Part shown: one piece after another, positions 23,768 through 34,651 of the stretch
How positions within the stretch are numbered: the first letter of the stretch is position 1
Layout of the letters: every line of letters starts with the position of its first letter
Assembly: GCA_930367215.1 (NCBI GenBank)
Contig: OV884056.1
Coordinates: forward strand, 40,300,308-40,364,307
Length of the DNA: 64,000 nucleotides
Direction of reading: 5' to 3'
Source of the DNA: Pollenia angustigena
Taxonomy: Eukaryota > Arthropoda > Insecta > Diptera > Polleniidae
Notes under the pieces: generated by a model
Database searches by the model: none
What the model saw: only the letters and a program-made list of their open reading frames with translations
What the model was told of the DNA's origin: nothing
Program-made: the position numbers and the translations under genes

Positions 23768-24957
23768 TTTATCTTTTAATTGTTTAACCGCTCACAAATA
23801 AAAAAAACAACACAACTGCTTCAAAATTATTTTACAAATGGCGCTAACATAATATGATTAGAGTAAAAATAGTTTGATTGCATCTTTAACATAATATGAT
23901 AAATGTATAGAAAGTTATCATGTTATGGCTATTAAATATCATGATATGGTTGTGAGAAATATAATATGTTTAGAAAGTTATCATAATTAAGTTGTTAGAA
24001 AAATAATTATTTTTCGGTCAACAATACTCAAATTCATAATTGCGATAAACATTAATATGTTCACAGTAACTATAATATTGTTGATATTAAATAAAAATAA
24101 CAATTATTTGTGTACTACAACAATATATTGTTACATTAAATACAGTGTTGTTGTCGTAACCATGCCCAACCATATTTTTTCTCTGCGTGTAGTTACGAAC
24201 GGTATTAAGGGTTGTGCTCGTCTACACAACCACTAAAAAAGTAGATATCGTTCTTGGGTGTGCGAACCGAACGCTAAATAATGTACAGTTTATTTTCGCA
24301 CACTGGTTTAATTTCGCCCACTGTACGTTCATATGTTAGTAAAAATATATACATACATACATATTTGTACTTGTAATTTAATGTTCGCCCTATTGTTATG
24401 GCTGAACAAGTTTTTTCTCCCTTTCATTTTTTCCGTTACTTTTGTTATTTTCATGTTTTTTTCTTACTTAGTTTTCTATTAATTTTTTTTTTTTTTCTAC
24501 TTTCCCTTGAGTTGGGTGGTTTTGTCAAGCAAATGTATAATTTTCTAAAGCCTGCTCGTTCACATTGTTAATATTGTTGACTGTTTGTTATTGAGTTCTA
24601 TTCTGTTTTTTTTTGTGGTTAGGAGAGGTCAGAATTAGATTTTATAAAGAGCATTTTGTAACAATTATTTGTGGGTAGAAGTAAATGGAAAAACGTGTCA
24701 GGCAAAGTATGGGAAAACACGTAAGTACTGGTATAATTTTAAAATGTGAGGGATATGAGGTAAACACCCATTTATAAGTCTTCTATAAATTCTTAGAAAA
24801 TTTTACTTTAATTTAAGATCTTAATATTTACTTTGATTTGAAAAGGAAAAACCCATATTTAAAAGCTTCGTTTGATAATAGGAATTAAGAATTAAAAGTT
24901 AAAAAAAGTGTTTAAGCTATAATTAAATATTAGGTTTAAGACTACAATTAAGTTATT

Positions 24958-25083
24958 ATATCCATCACCACAGGTGCAAAATAGTTAAAAAAAAGTTTGT
25001 CAATTCGTTTGTAATTTCTACAATATCGATGTTAGACCTTAAGAAGTACATATGGTTATATATTCTGGATGCTTATCAGTATC
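24958..25083 (+). repeat. decayed mini-me-like fragment
   Basis: It contains 'catcaccacaggtg', then 'tttgtcaattcgtttgtaatt', then 'gatgttagacc..aagaagtacata' in the same order as 51550-51640. It appears to replace the left end of the adjoining piggyBac relic. Confidence 0.5.
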
Positions 25084-26375
25084 ACAGAAAAAAATATGTT
25101 AAAATTGTTATTCAAACAGTTCGCGTTTGGTAAAGTTTTTATTGTGAGAGTTTTTGGAAAAAATTCATAATTATGAGTTCGGCTGGAAAGTAAGTGTTAA
25201 AAACTTAATAAATTTTATAAATGTGCCGTAAAAGTTACATAAAATGAAAATTAATACTAGTTTACAAGATTCTTGCTAAAAAATGTTATTCGAGTTGTGG
25301 ACGAAATATAATTTTTTTGGGAATATATTTGGTTGTCCTCAAATGACGACACTATGATACAACGAGAACTATGTATATACATTTTTTTTTTGTTTTCGTT
25401 TTTTTATCAGTAAATTTCTTAGCGTCGCTGACATTTGGATATTTAAGAGGAAGAAAATGGAAAAAACGAGTTTTACATCGAACCTCCAGATGTTGACGTT
25501 TTGACTGTTGAAAACTCAGATAAGGACATCGAAGGAAATATTAATTCTTTGTCTCGTAACCAACTTCTGGTACCTTCTGAAATACGAGGAACCAGAGAGA
25601 AAAGATTTTTTTGTAACAAGGTGGAAAGACAACGCGGTGGTCACAGTAGCTTCAAATGTTTTTTCTGCAGATCCCGTGGGAAAGGCAAAGAGTGGAGTAA
25701 GGCAAACCTAAAATACGTTGAAGTAAATATTCCATATTCTATCCAACACTATAATAAAAATCTGGGCGGAACAGATCGAATGGATCAAAATGTAAACTCT
25801 GTTCGCATATCTACTCGAAGTTACACTATTTACCTGGATGCTGGACGTGTCTGTACAAAATGCTTGGCTTTTAGCGAGACAGCATGATCCTAAACGCAAG
25901 CAAAACAGTTTCCGAAGAGACTTAGAAATGCCATATCTTTCGTCAGAGACTAATTTTCCGAAAGGCCCGGGGAGAATGTTGAACTCTCAGACTGGAGCTT
26001 ATGCTATTAGGTATGATGGATATATGCACTATGTGCAAAGAACAAAAAAATTATAAGCAGAGAGAATGTGCTGGTGATAAATGTAAATCAACTGTAAGGA
26101 CAGAGTGCCAAAAATGTGAAAAAGGTTTGTGTGTTGATTGCTTCGTCCCATATCATCAAAAATAAAAATATTTAAATTTATATTTCACTGTAACTATTAA
26201 AAACATAAAACATTGAAGAACAAATAAAAGTTCTAAAACTTAAATCCATATGAAGAATTTTGTACTTTTTTTTTAATAGCGTCGTCATAAGACGACACCC
26301 ATTTTCTCGAAAACTGGATCCGATATTCCATTTTTCTTTTAAAATACATACTAAAGGTATTTTAGACATAACGTG
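25084..26375 (+). mobile_element. piggyBac relic (pB-R), left end lost
   Basis: The right terminus GACATAACGTG (26365-26375) resembles the right end of the intact element (GGACATAACGGG). An imperfect palindrome GTCCTCAAATGACGAC (25335-25350) and a perfect one GTCGTCATAAGACGAC (26281-26296) take the places held by GTTGCCATATGGCAAC in the intact copy. The region before about 25084 is unrelated. Most of the transposase catalytic core is deleted. Confidence 0.75.
25173..26165 (+). pseudogene. piggyBac transposase remnant with 5' intron (pB-R)
   Basis: The predicted exon 1, ATGAGTTCGGCTGGAAA (25173-25189), is followed by GTAAGT. The acceptor TTTTTATCAG ends at 25410, giving a 221-bp intron. Exon 2 starts 'KFLSVADIW', parallel to the intact copy's 'KITLSEALDF'. 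Later pieces are 'YIEPPDVDVLTVENSDKDIE', 'HYNKNLGGTDRMDQNVN' (third catalytic Asp region), 'DVSVQNAWLLARQHD' and 'AYAIRYDGYMHYV'. The C-terminal Cys-rich domain reads 'CAGDKCKSTVRTECQKCEKG' and ends 'LCVDCFVPYHQK' before a stop at about 26165. The first two catalytic Asp regions are deleted and at least three frameshifts are needed, so it is inactive. Confidence 0.82.
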
Positions 26376-26699
26376 AATCAAATATTATAATAATCGGATG
26401 ATTATTTCATAAACCGGGAGAATTCGGATTAAGAACATAATAATTTAAAAAAATAAGGATTTGATAAACATTTTGTTTGATTTATTCAACATTTCCAACA
26501 ATTTGTTTTAACAAATCACGTAAACATTTTACTGAAAAAAAAAAAAAAAAAAATATTTTTTGCAACAATTTTATTAATTGACTCAATAAACTTTGTTATT
26601 GACTAAAAATTCAATAACTATAGCTACAAACTTTTTAATCAATACCGCAAAAATCGTCATTGCAGAAAATTCAAAAATTTGTTTTAATTAAATATGTGA

Positions 26700-27435
26700 T
26701 TTTCGTATAAAAATTTGAAAATTATTTTTTATCTGTGTAACGAAATTGATTTTACGATGGCCGTCTGTTTGTCTGTCTACGCGTCTGTCTGTTTGTGTGC
26801 TGAAATGGGTTTTCCGATTAACCCAGATACGATGGGGCCTAGGCTGTTTAATATTTATGTCACATATACCCCCCATTTGTTTGCTATTAATTCAGCCAGA
26901 CCGGTCAATAAATGGCTGAGATATGAGCAAAAACCACGATTGCCTCTAAATGTTTTCATAAAATCCCATGTTGTTGTTTTTTTTTAATACTCATCAATGA
27001 AAGTAACAATACGTTGTATTAGTTTGTTTCTTTTTTATTTTTGGAATTTTCTGCGTTTTTGTACACAAAACAAATACAGCGCAGTTGATTTAACAATGTC
27101 CGTCTGTCCATGCGTACATCTGAAGAATGGCAAGAGCAAAATTTTCAAAATCAGGGACGAGCATCTTTCTTGGTTAAACAATGTGGGCGGGATTGGTGAA
27201 GTGGGCGTGGAACTTTCTATACAATATAGATTTCTGTTTATCTGGAGAACGGCTAGAGTTAAAGTTTCCGAAAAATCTTGGTTAACAATAGACATAATGT
27301 GGGCGGTAGTGGATAACTTGGCGTAGCACAAAATAAATAAATTTATTTCCTAGCAACGGTATTTACATAATATTCTGTTCTAATTGCACCATGGGGACGG
27401 GTAAGTAAGATTCAGCGCAGCCGAATATGGCAATA
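26700..27435 (+). repeat. decayed mini-me-like repeat
   Basis: It contains two GTCY-rich tracts (about 26757-26795 and 27097-27115) and the block 'gctgaaatgggttttccgattaacccagatacgatgggg' (compare 51700-51730). It ends with the damaged hairpin ATTCAGCGCAGCCGAAT at about 27410. Open frames on both strands here are repeat sequence. Confidence 0.55.
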
Positions 27436-27534
27436 TTAATTATTTTTTTAATTACACTGTGCTACTCGCAAATTATAACAAGCTGGACATTTTACTGGTA
27501 CAGCTAGTTTTAGTGCGCTGAATTCAATGGTGAG

Positions 27535-27665
27535 AGCAAATTGTCAAGCAATATACTGAAGTTATCGCCTCGTTAGTCCTGGAAATAGTGTCCATCTTCC
27601 AGTTCAGTTTTCTGTTCAATAGAATTCCAAGGTATTTGGCATTATCGGATAAAAACATTGAACGT
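27535..27665 (-). pseudogene. LINE reverse transcriptase fragment (jockey-like)
   Basis: The minus-strand frame reads 'DNAKYLGILLNRKLNWKMDT' followed by 'ISRTNEAITSVYCL'. This is the thumb-proximal 'KYLG..LD.KL.W' block of jockey-type reverse transcriptases (compare 'AKYLGMNLDAKLKWKEH' in the element at 17241-19912). Only about 45 codons are recognisable. Confidence 0.6.
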
Positions 27666-29171
27666 CATTTTGAAACTCAACAGCTCAATATGAACCGATC
27701 TTTGTGAAAGTCTACTCCAAATAAATTTTTTACCATTGATTTAATGAAATTAATCATAATAAAATAAAATATTTAAAATATTTAATGTGAACCTCTCTCA
27801 TAAGTGGCCGGCTATGGGACGTTTCACTGTTCTTCTAATACTCTGAGGTATGATCTTTTTTGATGGACAATACTTTTTAATTGCTAAACTTATTTATAGA
27901 CCAAATTCTACAGCCCTTTCCTGTAGCCGTAAGAAATACTATCTGATTTTAAATAAGATTTATTTCGCCTTTTCTATGTGCGATTAATTAAAATTCTCTA
28001 TAAATTTTTAAAGTTTAAATGCAACATCTTCATTCCAACTCAAGCAATTTAATTTTTCAAAAAAAAAGAAAAGAAATACTTTAACTAATTACTTCGAAAA
28101 TCAACCTGACGTTGCCAACAAAACTAAACTAAATTTCTATTTTCCCTTTCCACAAAAAAAAAAACCAAAAAATGCTCAACATTGCAAACAAACAAAATGA
28201 AAAATCATGCTTGAAAAGTAAATATTGAATTAGTTGCCAATTAACTTTTATATACTGTATTTAGAAAAAAGTTGTTTAAAGAAAAGCAAGGAATATAAAA
28301 AAAAACCTAAAAGCAAATGTTCATAAAGTAGCAAAACGTAGTAAAAAAGGGTTATCTCTCGATTCTTGTTAATATTGGCACAAAATCAGGGAAGCATATA
28401 AACACGTTCTGCAGTATGTGGGATACGCTAAGCAATTTCTGGCTACTTTTTAACATTGGTTAATAAAATTTGGTTTTTTTTTTATATGACCTAAAGGAAA
28501 ACATTCTTTCTGACTAGCAAGCCACATCAATACATTGAAATATTCCCCTGAACAGAAATGAAGTCTTTAAACCCTATTTAAGGTAAAATAAAGTAAAATC
28601 CTGTTTTTACTACATTTCCTTTTTTATTTTTTTCTTTAGTTTGGACTATATTTTGTTTATTCAACACTGCTTTAACATATTTACAGTATTTGTCCTTTAT
28701 ATTGAAAAAAAGGATTGTTGCTGTCGCTTTTAGCGTTGCACAGTAGGGGAAATAAGGAAAAAGGGAAACATATCTAGTGTTTCTAAACGATATTTTATGT
28801 ATTCATATCAAAGAAAAGTAGTTAAATTTGTGGATTTGTAAAACATTATTTTAAAACAGACCTACGAGTCTCCAAAGTTAGGCAAAATTTAAAATAATTT
28901 CACTTGTTAATATTTGGTACGATTTAAAAGATAATACTGTATGCGAAGTCTTATATTTAGGATGAACAAAAACAAACTCGGGTTTTTCATGATATTAGAG
29001 TTCAGTGGCGAACGAGTTAACGCCAAATTGTAATATTCTGAGTTTAGAATACAAAAGCAAAAAAGTTAAGTTTGTAAGAAAAATATGCTTGGAAAAGTTT
29101 TAAAAATGTCGACACAAAGCAAGTTACTACAAAGATCTTATAGCAGAACTACTTTCGACGTATCAAGCATT
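27666..29171. other. AT-rich stretch, no gene seen
   Basis: Poly-A-rich AT DNA. I find neither inverted ends nor frames with family resemblance. Confidence 0.45.
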
Positions 29172-30185
29172 CACAGAAAAAATTATTGCCGAATTATTTT
29201 CAAACAAACGCTTGTTTGAAAATTTTTTTCAATTTCTACAAATTTTTTTACTGATTCAATTAAAATTTTTGTTTGATTTTTATTTAACCAACAAAAATGT
29301 TGACAACCATTCAAAAATATAATACACGCGTTATTGGTTTCAAGTTTTCATAATTTTGTATGAAATATTTAACGCTTTTTAATGTTGTCGTCTTTTTGCA
29401 TTTTTTTATTTTATCGGAAGCAACACTTCCTAATGTGAAACATAAGAACTACAACAAAAAACACATACAGTCAATTTTTGGAAACTTTACAAAAGTACAA
29501 CAGTAAGAAAGTTGAAGAGGTTTGAAGTAAAAAAAAAAAAAACAAAAAAATAGCAGGTAAAAAACGTTTCACTCTTTTTAAACAACAGAAACAACAACAA
29601 CATTATAAGAAACAAAATAAATTTTTGGTTGGTTTCAAAGTTGGTTAAAAAAAACCAAAATCCCGTATTCAATTTTTTCAAACTGTTTGCTTAAATACAT
29701 CAAATACAAAAATATAATGATGACGAAAAACATATCGAGTCGGTCTGTCGCCGTTTTTGGGTTACATTTCTTCTTCATTAGCAAAGGAAAGGATACAGCA
29801 ACAGTGAGTGAAGACGAAAAATATTGTGTGTATAAAAAAAGAGTTCGTTCAAAAATTATTTCAACAAAAAAATGTGTCTCAAAGCCAGCCGGCCGCTCTG
29901 CTCTCTCTGCCATCATCTTCTAATAAAGTGCCTGCTTGTGTGCGCATCATTGCTTGTGCAAAAACCTTTTTTTTTGATTTTGAAATTTAGTATATGAATT
30001 TCAGTAAACTTTTTGTTTGATTCAGTTAAATTATTTGTTTGAAAAAATCAGTGTTTTTTTTTCAATAAACAAAATGCAAATAAATTGTTTGAATATGCGA
30101 ATTTGTTTATAGGACCGATTTCAGACAAAAAATTGTTTGATTCTACAAATTTTTTGTTTGAATTGGAAAAATAATTTTTTCTGTG
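29172..30185. repeat. TIR element (family P), about 1.0 kb
   Basis: A perfect 16-bp inverted terminus CACAGAAAAAATTATT occurs at both ends. Both arms carry repeated TTTGTTTGA motifs (about 29195-29290 and 30005-30170). The middle is AT-rich with short open frames that I cannot assign. No clear target duplication. Confidence 0.55.
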
Positions 30186-30240
30186 TTGTATTGTAATATG
30201 TCACTCAAAATACACTTTCTACACTCCCACCTCGATTTAC

Positions 30241-30412
30241 CTAGGAACCTAGGAGCCGTTAGCGGCGAACACGGCTATTTCCATCAGGATATTTCCAGCA
30301 TGGAAAAACGATACCAGGGCAAATGGAGTCCTCTAATGTTGGCAGATTATTGCTAGGCACTTGCAAGAGACCAGCTTCGGGTCAAATACTCCAGAAAATC
30401 ATAGCTTTAAAT
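30241..30412 (+). pseudogene. fragment of a recurrent arthropod repeat-associated protein
   Basis: The plus frame reads 'NLGAVSGEHGYFHQDISSME', then 'KRYQGKWSPLMLADYC', a stop where Trp is expected, and 'ALARDQLRVKYSRKS'. I recognise the 'E.HG..FHQDI..MEKRYQGKW...MLADYCW' signature as one that recurs in many uncharacterised arthropod proteins, probably carried by mobile elements. Its function is unknown to me. This copy has an in-frame TAG and no intact ends. Confidence 0.5.
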
Positions 30413-30724
30413 TTTAAAAAACATATTATCAAGTATAATTGTATGAAAAGTATCAGTATTTTTTGTGAAATATAAAATTCCTGTAAAAAAAAATATGGTT
30501 GTCAAATTTTACCTCTGTTTTCCACCTTAGGAAGTCAAAATAAAGTAAAATATACCAAAAAAGTTCATGAAATATATTAAAAATTCATTTTTGTCAATCA
30601 GTGTAATTATTTAACTTTGATTATTAAAATAAAACCTGCTCTATTTTACAATAAAAGTATTGTTTTCGTATATTAAAATGGAATTTTACAGGTTTGTAAA
30701 AATTGCCTCAACAACCTTTAACCA

Positions 30725-31422
30725 GTGCCCATGTTCTGTAACTCGCGGGTCGAGAAACTTTTCGATTAAAACGTAAGACATGAAGCAAAAATGCCATCAA
30801 TCGCACTGTAAATTTTTGGCGAGTTATAACTGGGAAATTACTCGCAAATTTACAGAAAAAGTGTGTCTGTAAAATTTTTGTGAGAAAGTTGCCGATTTCA
30901 ATTGTCAAATAAACTAACGAACAAAAATCGGACTAGAAAAATGTTCAGTACAAAAAAATAAATTTAATATGCAAAATGCAATGAATAATAACACGGAAGA
31001 GGTAAGTATTTCGTTCTAGGTTAAATTTTTCATTGTTAAATTAGTTTGCTGATTACATTTTTAAAATATATACGAATGTTTTCCATTCCATTTTGTAAAC
31101 TCAAAACATTAAAGTCGCACTTTACATTATTTGGTTAGCCAACGGTCTTTTTGACGCCGTTGTTGACAATTTTTTAATTTTATTAAATTTTGGCCGCCGT
31201 CAACGATATGTGTGACTTGCTTTCTCAACATCCGCAATTTCACATCGACTTCGAAGGCAATGATTTTATGACAGTTATAAGGTTAGGACGTAATATCTTT
31301 TGATAATTTTCGACATGAGTTACAGACACACTTTTTACTCACTTTTCGAGAAACGATGGAATATTTTGTTTCACTTCTTTTCGGTGCGAGAAGTTCTCAC
31401 CAAAGTTACAGAATATGGGTAC
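30725..31422. repeat. TIR element (family Q), 698 bp
   Basis: The ends are GTGCCCATGTTCTGTAACT and the complement of GTACCCATATTCTGTAACT. The inner arms share 'CGAGAA' and 'ACAGACACACTTTTT' motifs in inverted positions. The TTCTGTAACTTT terminus links it to the element at 4290-5510. A short ATG frame running into GTAAGT lies near 30984-31006, but nothing continues it. Confidence 0.6.
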
Positions 31423-31499
31423 AAGTTTGATATTTTGTATATATAAACCCCTGAGTTTCCACAAAAACTTAAAAAATTTCTTTAAAGAAGTGTTTAATT

Positions 31500-32214
31500 G
31501 AGTGTTTGAAAATAAACACTAAATATCGCTCCTTGGTGTTCGGTTCGGTAGATTTGTGGAAAACACTAACGCTAATAGTGTCTGTGTAGAAAATCATTAA
31601 AAAAAAAACGTTTACCTGTTTGTCAAACTTCAAACACAAAAATAACACTGTTCTTATCCAACTCAACAAAAAGATGAGAACATTTAATTCAGTTCGCGCT
31701 TTTTTTTTTTTAATTCGTTCGTTTTTGTTGAGCGTGGGCACCTTCGGCTGGTGAAAAAAACCAAAAATTAAAAAAAAAAAAAAAAAACAAAGAACCAGCA
31801 AAATAATTTTGCATAAACAAAATATAAACACAATACACAGACTAATGGCGATTTCTTTTCTGTGAAATATGTTGCATAAATGTTACATGCTCTATCTCTT
31901 TTGTGTACAGCATGTAACATTTATGCAACATATTTCTCAGAAAAGAAATCGCCATAACTGTTCATTTTTTTACAATGTAAAAAAGGAAATATTATAGAAC
32001 AATAAAATAAATGTTTGTCTACAGTATCACTACAATTGTTCTGTTTTTTAATGAAGAACAGAACACTACATAATGTTCGGCTCTTTCTTGAAAATATTTA
32101 CGAACGGTATTAAGGGTTGTATTCGTCTACACAAGCACTTAAAAAATATATGTATATCGTTCCTTGGTGTGTGAGCCGAACCCCAAATAATGTTCTGTTT
32201 ATTTTCGAACACTG
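31500..32214. mobile_element. hAT-like element family B, copy B2 (uninterrupted)
   Basis: The ends are GAGTGTTTGAAAATAAACAC and the complement of CAGTGTTCGAAAATAAACAG. Its sequence aligns throughout with B1, including 'TTTCTTGAAAATATTTACGAACGG' type sequence at about 32084-32106, the empty form of the site where A1 sits in B1. The flanking 8-mers are GTTTAATT and ATATATTT, which do not match. A 111-bp hairpin is nested at 31845-31955. Confidence 0.75.
31845..31955. repeat. 111-bp hairpin nested in B2
   Basis: Arms starting ATGGCGATTTCTTTTCTG and ending in the complementary form are near-perfect over about 47 bp, with a ~17-bp loop. B1 lacks it. A very strong stem-loop, probably a minimal MITE. 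Confidence 0.7.
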
Positions 32215-32629
32215 ATATATTTACAATAAATCTATGGTAGCAAAAATATTTACAATTTTTGATCTTAAAAATGTTTCAGAAGTTTTATATTAAAATAGCC
32301 ATCAATCGCTAGCAGTTTCGATAGCACTGTGCAACATTTTTGAAGTCATCGAGTTTAAACTCTTTGTCTTGTGGAATTTATCTTTTGATAAATCAGGTTT
32401 GAGCCAAAATGTTAATGAGGTCAAAAAATCCGAACAGCAGCTAAACTGGTAAGCCGCAAATATGGGTTTGTTAGTTGCGATAAGTTCTTCGAGAAATTTT
32501 ACACGAGAAGGGCTTTGCATTTTATGTACTTCGTAGTGTAGTCAATGGCCGAAGTTTAAGTTTAGAGGAGAACACAAGTTACCTCATGCCTTTTGAAATC
32601 TAGTTAAACCCCTAGGATAGTGCTGAGTC

Positions 32630-32880
32630 TAGTAATCACATTCGTTCTTATTATTTCCAGTGTATCCCTGTAATCTTTGGTTCATATTCTTTAGATGTGA
32701 AACTGCCCAGCCTTCTTTGTTTACAGAAAAGTCCACAATCAAGGGCATAGGGAAACCTACTTTGCAGGGTGGCACAGAATATGCTTTTTTGGGGAATTTT
32801 TCTTTAGCTATGTACATTTTCAGCTTCGCATATACGTGATCTTTTTTATATATTTTCCATGTTTTTTTTGCCAAATTTTC
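32630..32880 (-). pseudogene. possible LINE RNase H relic
   Basis: At about 32652-32700 the minus strand resembles, base by base, the 'WVPGYRDILGNIR' coding stretch at 52910-52950 ('acagggatacactggaaataataag' against 'acagggatatactgggaaacattag'). The 81-codon frame covering it is not the homologous frame. Weak support. Confidence 0.35.
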
Positions 32881-32899
32881 GGATGTAATAATTTTTTTT

Positions 32900-34000
32900 C
32901 GATTGTTTAGTTACTCACAATTAATTCCCCAAGTCTTCTTCACAAATGCTAAAGAAAAGCAAACAAAAAAAAAATTTTTTTCAGCGATTTTTAAAAGATC
33001 CTAAAATTTTTAATTTTGGGTTGACTTTCTGACCATTTTTAAAAAAATTTTTAATAATTAATTTATCGAAAAAAATTTTCTAGATTTTAACTAAAAGAAA
33101 AAGTTGATTCGAATTAAATTCTGCATACACCTGAGGCACTCTGCTTTGTCCATTACCATTACAGTTATGTGCAGATTTATTTTCTTTTTGTTTGATATGC
33201 TCCACTGTGCGTTGGCAAAAATACCAAAACAAACGAAAAATAAAATCATGAATGTGAATGAAAAAAAAGAGTTGCCCTTTTTCCAACTCACTGCTTACTT
33301 ACAGTTGAAAACTTTTTATTTCCATTTTTGTTGCTTCCTTGAAATACGGCTGGTGGAAGTAAAAAAAGGTACTCAGAGAGAAGCCTTGAGCTTTAACTTT
33401 AAATATTTGGGAGTTAGTAAAATATTGCAAACTTTAATATTTATTGGAAGATTTGATTTGTTAAAATCCATTTGAAATAACTTGCAATTAAAAATAAGTA
33501 ACAAATTGATAAAATACCCTACAGTACTACATACTTACCCTACACTATATATGAATACATTAGGGATACAACTTGTTTACAATTTTTGAAAATATCACAA
33601 TGACCCTATCCATACCGTATAGTGCATAAAAAACATCAAGAACTGCATCTTTAGATTTTCGATATCGTTAAAAAAGGTTCCGTGTCAAATGCAATTAAGT
33701 TTGGGATCAGTAATAATGCATTTACACCTACACCATAAATAGTTTATCAGTTGTTTATGGTGATAAACTAGTTTGTAAAACTTATTTATCCATACAAATC
33801 ATAAACAGGTTTGTAACTAGCTTTTGAGATAAACTAGTTACAAACAACCGATTTTTGCTAATGCAACTCTGTGTTTTCAAAATTTTATATGTGGCCCTTG
33901 GTACAACATTTGGTTTTCAGACCATTGTTACAATAAAAATGACTTCGAAGCCTTAAACAAATCTTTATCGGGCTTAACTAATGCTCAGAAATGCTTTCTA
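32900..34000. other. AT-rich stretch, no gene seen
   Basis: A 123-codon open frame at 33104-33475 has low complexity and no family resemblance. A short imperfect repeat with TGATAAACTAGTT motifs lies at about 33740-33850. Confidence 0.4.
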
Positions 34001-34651
34001 ATGTCGTTTTCTTTTCTGACAATAATGTTCCATATATGCTACCATTCGTGCGGGTTTTTGTTCCATTCTAAAAATATATGTAAAAATGTGAGAAGTTGTC
34101 GTTTTCCTTTCTAAACATGTTGCAACAATAAATGGCAAATTTGTTCCATTTCTTACCCGCAGTTATAACTGAGTGTGAGATAATACCCTTTTTTGCAGCT
34201 CCGTAAAGTACTTTTTTATGCAAGCAAGTATTTTTTTTCTTGTGTTTGCGGACAATTTGCGTTATACATATGGTAATTTTTAGTTATATTGTGATGGATA
34301 TAAAAACTTTTTGTTTTTCGTTTGTTTTACTTTTATTATATTTTTTGTCGCAAAATTTTTAACAACAACTGACATTAATTATTGAAAATCAGTGATGTTA
34401 ACGCTTATTGGAATTGTAAGAAAATTTAATGTTGAAAATTGCTACAAGCGTAGTGAATATCGCTTTTAGTACAAACTTTGCATTCAATATTTAACACGCT
34501 AAATACACATTAGTGTTGAGTGTAAACCGTAGCTATTATTTTGTTCCATTGTAATTTAGAAAAATGTATCACTTTGTAAGGGTTCGTGTAACCTAAAAAA
34601 TATATTACACAACTATAATGCATCATTATTTTTTAGAAAAGAAAACAACAT
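34001..34651. repeat. TIR element family C, long core, copy C2
   Basis: The ends are ATGTCGTTTTCTTTTCTGA and AGAAAAGAAAACAACAT. It is nearly identical along its 650 bp to 47682-48328, including GTTCCATATATGCTACCATT and a GTGATGGATATAAAAACTTT region. No open frame is shared. It is an independent copy of a dispersed element. Confidence 0.78.

Larger units (their letters stand above)
22635..24189. mobile_element. TA-flanked TIR element family A, copy A1 (1555 bp)
   Basis: The ends are CACGCAAAGAAAAAACATGG and the complement of CACGCAGAGAAAAAATATGG, with TA on both sides (22633-22634 and 24190-24191). The left arm contains four ~41-bp tandem units (about 22785-22965). The centre holds hairpin S (23109-23354). 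A further MITE lies at 23529-23767. TA duplications fit the Tc1/mariner superfamily, but no transposase is present. The copy is in the same orientation as A4 and opposite to A2 and A3. Confidence 0.85.
22153..24305. mobile_element. hAT-like non-autonomous element (family B, copy B1), split
   Basis: The ends are CAGTGTTCGAAAATAAACA and the complement of CAGTGTGCGAAAATAAAC. An identical 8-bp target duplication GTTTAATT lies at 22145-22152 and 24306-24313. CAGTG ends with 8-bp duplications indicate hAT. Without the inserted element 22635-24189 it is about 596 bp and non-coding. A second copy at 31500-32214 is uninterrupted at the same place. Confidence 0.82.

Noticed and set aside
30984..31006. 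Short ATG frame ending at a good splice donor (GTAAGT)
   Set aside because: No acceptor or second exon that continues a recognisable protein was found; chance occurrence in AT-rich DNA is likely.
31469..31831. 120-codon minus-strand frame
   Set aside because: It is low-complexity hydrophobic sequence over the TIR arm of the hAT-like element B2.
31492..32222. 8-bp target duplication for hAT-like copy B2
   Set aside because: The left 8-mer GTTTAATT equals that of B1, but the right 8-mer is ATATATTT, so no duplication can be claimed.
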